A stretch of 64,000 bases of DNA. It comes from Mycobacterium alsense. GTDB lineage: Bacteria; Actinomycetota; Actinomycetes; Mycobacteriales; Mycobacteriaceae. Position numbers and translations under genes: made by a program. Location of the stretch: assembly GCF_002086635.1 (NCBI RefSeq), contig NZ_MVHD01000003.1, positions 62,001 through 126,000 of the forward strand. The letters run 5' to 3'. This document shows positions 60,115-64,000 of this stretch, piece after piece. The notes beneath the pieces were generated by a model. It had not been told where the DNA came from. It saw only the letters and a program-made list of their open reading frames with translations, and searched no databases. Within the stretch, counting starts at the first letter, position 1. Every line of letters begins with the position of its first letter.

Positions 60115-60552
60115 ATGGCCGTTCGGATTCTGGTCGCAAAGCCCGGGCTTGACGGACACGACCGGGGCGCCAAGATCGTCGCCCGGACCCTGCGCGACGC
60201 CGGCTTCGAGGTCATTTACACCGGGATCCGGCAGCGCATCGAAGACATCGCGTCGATCGCCGTGCAGGAAGACGTGGCGGTCGTCGGCTTGAGCATCCTG
60301 TCCGGTGCCCACGTGACGCTCACGGCGCGGACCATCGAGGCGCTGCGCGCCGCCGACGCCGCCGACATCGCCGTCGTCGTCGGTGGCACGATCCCGCACG
60401 CCGACGTGCCCAAGCTGCTGGCCGCCGGCGCCGCCGCGGTGTTCCCCACCGGCACGCCGCTCGACGCGCTGGTGCGCGACATCCGCGCCCTGACCGGCAC
60501 ACCGGAACCCGCCGCAGAGAAGGAACCCGAGGAACAGTGCGCATCGGAGTGA
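60115..60552 (+). CDS. B12-binding small subunit of acyl-CoA mutase
   Basis: A 145-residue cobalamin-binding domain. Asp13-x-His15-x2-Gly18 (DGHDRG) is the base-off/His-on motif; LSILSGAH and VVVGGTIP complete the B12 fold. It starts directly after the large-subunit stop. The next gene starts 16 bases before its stop. Confidence 0.92.
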   Translation: MAVRILVAKPGLDGHDRGAKIVARTLRDAGFEVIYTGIRQRIEDIASIAVQEDVAVVGLSILSGAHVTLTARTIEALRAADAADIAVVVGGTIPHADVPKLLAAGAAAVFPTGTPLDALVRDIRALTGTPEPAAEKEPEEQCASE

Positions 60553-61493
60553 TGATCGGCGCCGAGCGAGGCGACATGGCCCGCAAGGTGAACAAGCTTG
60601 CCTCCGATATCGAGTGGGCAGAGTCCGCGGGGCTGGACACCGCGTGGATGCCGCAGGTGCCCGACGACTTCGACTGCCTGACGATGGTGACGCTGATGGC
60701 CGCCCACAGCTCGCGCATCGAGCTGGGCACCGCGGTGGTGCCGCTGCAGGCCCAGCATCCGATTGCCCTTGCGCGCCAAGCGCTCTCGGCGCACGCGGTG
60801 AGTGGCGGGCGGCTGGCGCTGGGTGTCGGGCCGTCGCACCACTGGATCATCCGCGACATGCTCGGCCTGCCGTACGAGAAGCCGGCCGCCTACACTCGCG
60901 ACTACCTGCAGGTGCTCAACGCCGCCATCGCCGGGCCGGGACCCGTTGACGTCGAGAATGATTCGTTCACGGTGCACAATCCGACGGCGCTCGGGGCCGA
61001 TGTCCCGATGCCGGTGCTGGTCGCCGCGCTCGGGCCGGTGATGCTGCAGCTCGCCGGCGAACTCGCCGACGGCACCGTGCTGTGGATGGCCGACGAACGC
61101 GCGATTGGTGACCACATCGCACCCAAGATCACCAAGGCCGCCGCCGACGCCGGGCGCCCAGCACCTCGGATCGTCGCGGGCATCCCGGTATGCCTGTGTG
61201 CCCCTTCGCAAGTCGCCGCGGCCAAGGAGCGGGCCAACCGCATCCTGGGTGAGGCCGAGGTGTCGCCGAACTACCAGCGGTTGCTCGAACGCGGCGATGC
61301 CCGCGACGTCGGCGACCTGTGTGCGGCCGGCGACGAGACCGCGATCCTGGCACGGATGCGTCGCTTCGCCGACGCCGGTGTCACCGACTTGTCGGTGCGA
61401 CTACTGCCGATCGGCGAGAACCGGGACGAGCTGGTCGCCTCGAAACGCCGGACCCGCGAGATGATCGCGGCTCTGGCGACGGAGTTGCGGTGA
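60537..61493 (+). CDS. LLM-class F420-dependent oxidoreductase
   Basis: A 318-residue luciferase-like TIM barrel (IGVMIGAERGDM at the start, GTAVVPLQAQHPIALARQA and LGVGPSHHWI). It belongs to the TIGR03564-like F420 oxidoreductases. It overlaps both neighbours, so it works in the mutase pathway, perhaps in oxidising or reducing an intermediate. Confidence 0.83.
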   Translation: MRIGVMIGAERGDMARKVNKLASDIEWAESAGLDTAWMPQVPDDFDCLTMVTLMAAHSSRIELGTAVVPLQAQHPIALARQALSAHAVSGGRLALGVGPSHHWIIRDMLGLPYEKPAAYTRDYLQVLNAAIAGPGPVDVENDSFTVHNPTALGADVPMPVLVAALGPVMLQLAGELADGTVLWMADERAIGDHIAPKITKAAADAGRPAPRIVAGIPVCLCAPSQVAAAKERANRILGEAEVSPNYQRLLERGDARDVGDLCAAGDETAILARMRRFADAGVTDLSVRLLPIGENRDELVASKRRTREMIAALATELR

Positions 61494-62524
61494 CGGCCGT
61501 TGGACCGCTTGCGGGGGTTCGGATCCTCGAGGTCGGCACCATGCTCGCGGGACCGTACGCCACGATGCTGCTTGCCGACCTCGGCGCCGACGTCACCAAG
61601 ATCGAGCCGCGCGGTGGCGAGATCTCCCGCGGGGTCGGCGCCAGCTACTTCGCCAGCCTCAACCGCAACAAGTCCAGCATCTGCCTGGACCTGAACTCCG
61701 AAGCGGGACAGGAACGTTTGGGCGAGCTGGTGGCCGATTCGCACGCGCTGCTGGTCAACCTCAAACCGTCCGCCATCCGCCGTCTGGGGCTCACCTACGA
61801 GCAGCTGCGGCGCCACAACGAGCGGATCGTCTGCGTCGCGATCACCGGCTTCGGCCTGTACGGCGGCGACGATCCGGCCTTCGACTACGTGGTTCAGGCG
61901 GGGGTGGGCACCGCCGCATTGACGGGTGACCCGGACGGCCCGCCGACGCTGCCCGGTTACTCCTCGGCGGACAACTCCACCGGAATGTGCGCGGCTCTTG
62001 GGCTTTTGGCCAAGATCATCTCGGGCAGCGGGGGGCAGGTGGACGTCTCGCTGCGCGACGTCATGCTCTCGCAGCTGAACTATCACGCCTCCGCCTATCT
62101 CAACAACGGCGTCGAGCCGCAGCGCAGGCCGTTCGGGGCGCACTCGTATTACGTTCCCGCGCAACTTTTCCCGACTTCTGACGGGTACCTTGCCCTGTTC
62201 ATCACACATGACGGATTCTGGAAGTCGTTTGCCACCGAAGCCGGTATCGGCGGGTTCGAAACGATGGCCGAGCGAGTCGCCCGCCGCGACGAGGTGCTCT
62301 CGGTTGTCACCGCGATGCTGGCGACCGACACCGCCGCCGGCTGGGAGCGGCGGCTGCGTCCCCTCGGCGTTCCCGCCGCGGCCGTTCGCACCCTGCCCGA
62401 GGCGCTCAAGGCGACCCCGGAAGTGGTGGTGACCGCGGGCGATTTCCGCCTGGTGGGCAGCCCGATCCACGTGTCCGGCTACGAGCCCGAATACCGGCCG
62501 CCGCCGGAGCTCGGCGACGATTGA
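61490..62524 (+). CDS. CaiB/BaiF class III CoA-transferase
   Basis: A 344-residue family III CoA-transferase. VLEVGTMLAGPYATMLLADL-type N-terminus and KIEPRGGEISRG are typical; the catalytic Asp is expected in FDYVVQA (~125). GTG start overlaps the LLM stop (GTGA). It would activate or hand over an acid as its CoA thioester for the mutase. Confidence 0.88.
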   Translation: MTAVGPLAGVRILEVGTMLAGPYATMLLADLGADVTKIEPRGGEISRGVGASYFASLNRNKSSICLDLNSEAGQERLGELVADSHALLVNLKPSAIRRLGLTYEQLRRHNERIVCVAITGFGLYGGDDPAFDYVVQAGVGTAALTGDPDGPPTLPGYSSADNSTGMCAALGLLAKIISGSGGQVDVSLRDVMLSQLNYHASAYLNNGVEPQRRPFGAHSYYVPAQLFPTSDGYLALFITHDGFWKSFATEAGIGGFETMAERVARRDEVLSVVTAMLATDTAAGWERRLRPLGVPAAAVRTLPEALKATPEVVVTAGDFRLVGSPIHVSGYEPEYRPPPELGDD

Positions 62525-62590
62525 TCGCGTCCAACGTCGACTTGTTGTGTCGAATCAGCCGATTTCGCGCAACAACTCGACGCTCGACGG

Positions 62591-63847
62591 TTAGGAGCTG
62601 AGCCTTTCCTGGTAGCGGCGTGCCCACTCGGCGCGCGACCGGATGGACACGTCGACGTCGGCCCCCTTGGCGCGCAAGGCTTTAACGGTCGCCCGGTCGC
62701 GGGGCGTGCGGGCAAAGGGATCCCAGCTGAAGAACCGGCAGGCGTTGGCCCAGGTGATCTTGTCGATATCGGAATCGTCGGCGCCCGCGGCGTTCAGCTC
62801 GGCCAGCACCTGCTCGGGCGCGTCGGGCCAGAAGCAATCCGAGTGCGGGTAGTCGCACTCCCAGGCGATGATGTCGATGCCGATCTCGTGGCGCAGCTTC
62901 AGCGACGTCTTGTCGGTCACGTAGCAGGCCAGCGAGTGTTCGCGAAAGACGTCGCTGGGCAGTTGAGAGCCGAAGTCCCGGCGGAGCCACTTCTGGTTGG
63001 TGTAGTGCCGGTCGCTGCGGTCGAGGTAGAACGGGATCCAGCCGATGCCGCCCTCGGAGAAGGCGAACTTCAGGTCGGGGTAGCCGCGCATTGCCGGTCC
63101 CCACAGCAGATCCTGCGCGCACATCGCCGATACCTGGGTCGCCAGGATGATCATGTTGTCGATCGGCGCGTCGGGCGCCATGCTGATCGCCCCGAAGCCG
63201 GTCCCGATGTGCAGGCACATCACCACGTTCTGCTCGGACAGCGTCCGGAAGACCGGGCCCCAATACGCGTCGTCGTGGTAGCTCGGAAGGCCTTCCAGGT
63301 GCGGCAGTTCCGGCATCGTCACCGCGCGGCAGCCCTTGGCCGCCACCCGGCGGATCTCGGCGCACATGGCGGCCGGGTTCCACGTCGGCAGGATGGCGAT
63401 GGGGATGAACCGGTCCGGGTAGGAGCCGGCCCACTCGTCGATGTGCCAGTCGTTATAGGCCGACACCATTACCAGCGTGGCCTCCTCGCGATGCATGTTC
63501 AGGTGCCGGGCGGAGAAGCCGGTGAAGGTCGGGAAGCACATCGAGGCGAGGATGCCGTTGCGGTTCATGTCACGCACGCGCTCGTGGACGTCGTAGACCC
63601 CGGGGCGCATTTCGGCGAAACCCGCGGGGTCGCGCCCCCATTCCTCGGCGGGCCAGGACACCACCGCGTTCAGGCCGCTGACGCCTTGCGGCCGGCCCTG
63701 GTACATCCACTGGTCGACACCCTTGTCGTCGGTCACGACGATCGGGGCCTCGTCCTTGTACTTGGCGGGCACGTGGCGCAGGAACATGTCCGGCGGCTCG
63801 ACCACGTGGTCGTCGATGCTCACCAGGATCAGGTCGTCGACAATCAT
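62591..63847 (-). CDS. Amidohydrolase_2 family metal-dependent hydrolase
   Basis: A 418-residue TIM barrel close to ACMSD and 2,3-dihydroxybenzoate decarboxylase relatives. Metal ligands are suggested by SIDDHVVEP at the start, CLHIGTG in the middle and ECDYPHSDCFWP near the end. Start ATG 63847 matches MIVDDLILVSIDDH. It converges on the CoA-transferase with 66 bases between and may serve the same pathway. Confidence 0.85.
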   Translation of the reverse strand: MIVDDLILVSIDDHVVEPPDMFLRHVPAKYKDEAPIVVTDDKGVDQWMYQGRPQGVSGLNAVVSWPAEEWGRDPAGFAEMRPGVYDVHERVRDMNRNGILASMCFPTFTGFSARHLNMHREEATLVMVSAYNDWHIDEWAGSYPDRFIPIAILPTWNPAAMCAEIRRVAAKGCRAVTMPELPHLEGLPSYHDDAYWGPVFRTLSEQNVVMCLHIGTGFGAISMAPDAPIDNMIILATQVSAMCAQDLLWGPAMRGYPDLKFAFSEGGIGWIPFYLDRSDRHYTNQKWLRRDFGSQLPSDVFREHSLACYVTDKTSLKLRHEIGIDIIAWECDYPHSDCFWPDAPEQVLAELNAAGADDSDIDKITWANACRFFSWDPFARTPRDRATVKALRAKGADVDVSIRSRAEWARRYQERLSS

Positions 63848-63851
63848 GGGG

Positions 63852-64000
63852 TCAGCCGACGCACTCGGTGGTGGTCTCAAACAGCCGCGGGACGGGCGCG
63901 GGATCCAGCTGCAGCGCGTCGGACATGTGCAGCTGGCCGGAGCTGGCAATCATGTTGTCCAGCACGGCCTGCAGGTCGTCACCCTCGATCTCGTAGATGG
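63852..64000 (-). CDS. C-terminal end of an unidentified protein (cut by window end)
   Basis: The last ~49 codons of a minus-strand gene that enters from the right, ending DALQLDPAPVPRLFETTTECVG and TGA at 63852. It runs into the amidohydrolase gene with 4 bases between, so the two are co-transcribed. The family cannot be told from this fragment. Confidence 0.6.
   Translation of the reverse strand, partial: IYEIEGDDLQAVLDNMIASSGQLHMSDALQLDPAPVPRLFETTTECVG

Overview
The window is high-GC actinobacterial DNA. Its backbone follows the gene order of Mycobacterium tuberculosis from about Rv0798c to Rv0839: encapsulin/DyP, pepC, purL, purF, purM, pabC, cysA2, lmeA, glnR, mshD, phoT, phoY2, dus, desA1, kmtR, a tRNA cluster, a VanX-like peptidase. 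Some M. tuberculosis genes of the interval are absent and pstS sits beside phoT. This suggests a slow-growing mycobacterium, possibly of the M. avium complex; the species is an inference from memory of synteny, not from a search.

Layout. 1-12760: end of a flavin/2Fe-2S reductase, an encapsulin nanocompartment operon with its DyP peroxidase cargo, an aminopeptidase, the purine genes purL, purF and purM with small accessory genes, and YgfZ and PabC homologues. 12760-13780: a gene-poor stretch with a possible small ORF, a terminator and a truncated TnpB remnant. 13780-17970: nitrobindin-like protein, a 31-codon membrane protein, the sulfur operon DUF4395-cysA2-sseC2 preceded by a polycysteine leader ORF, thioredoxin and LmeA. 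17970-31270: GlnR, MshD, PstS, PstB, PhoY2, an LCP ligase, Dus, DesA1, a TetR regulator, the KmtR nickel/cobalt sensor with a His-rich partner, a methyltransferase. 31425-31948: tRNA-Lys, -Glu, -Asp and -Phe.

31897-52089: a roughly 20.1 kb actinomycete integrative and conjugative element (AICE) inserted in tRNA-Phe and bounded by 51-bp direct repeats (49/51 identical). Its backbone is int, xis, an FtsK/TraB-type translocase, a Pra-like activator, a GntR (KorSA-like) repressor, a Nudix (Pif-like) gene and a HUH-type replication initiator. Its cargo is a compact minus-strand operon: SNF2 helicase with a C-terminal DUF3883 domain, DUF1156 DNA methylase, DUF499 ATPase with an N-terminal HEPN domain, an AlbA_2/Schlafen-type protein and a HEPN-like protein. 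Upstream lie a cytosolic trypsin-like protease and a DUF3800 protein. This is a strong candidate anti-phage system of the helicase-methylase-ATPase kind with uncommon extra members, and is the most interesting part of the window.

52099-64000: chromosome resumes with DUF5994, a DEAD-box helicase, a cold-shock protein, a tautomerase-like protein, an F420-type oxidoreductase close to Rv2951c, a VanX-like dipeptidase and a methyltransferase. It ends with a tightly packed operon for a two-subunit B12-dependent acyl-CoA mutase, a luciferase-like oxidoreductase and a CoA-transferase, followed by a convergent amidohydrolase. The operon looks like an acyl-CoA rearrangement pathway of unknown substrate.
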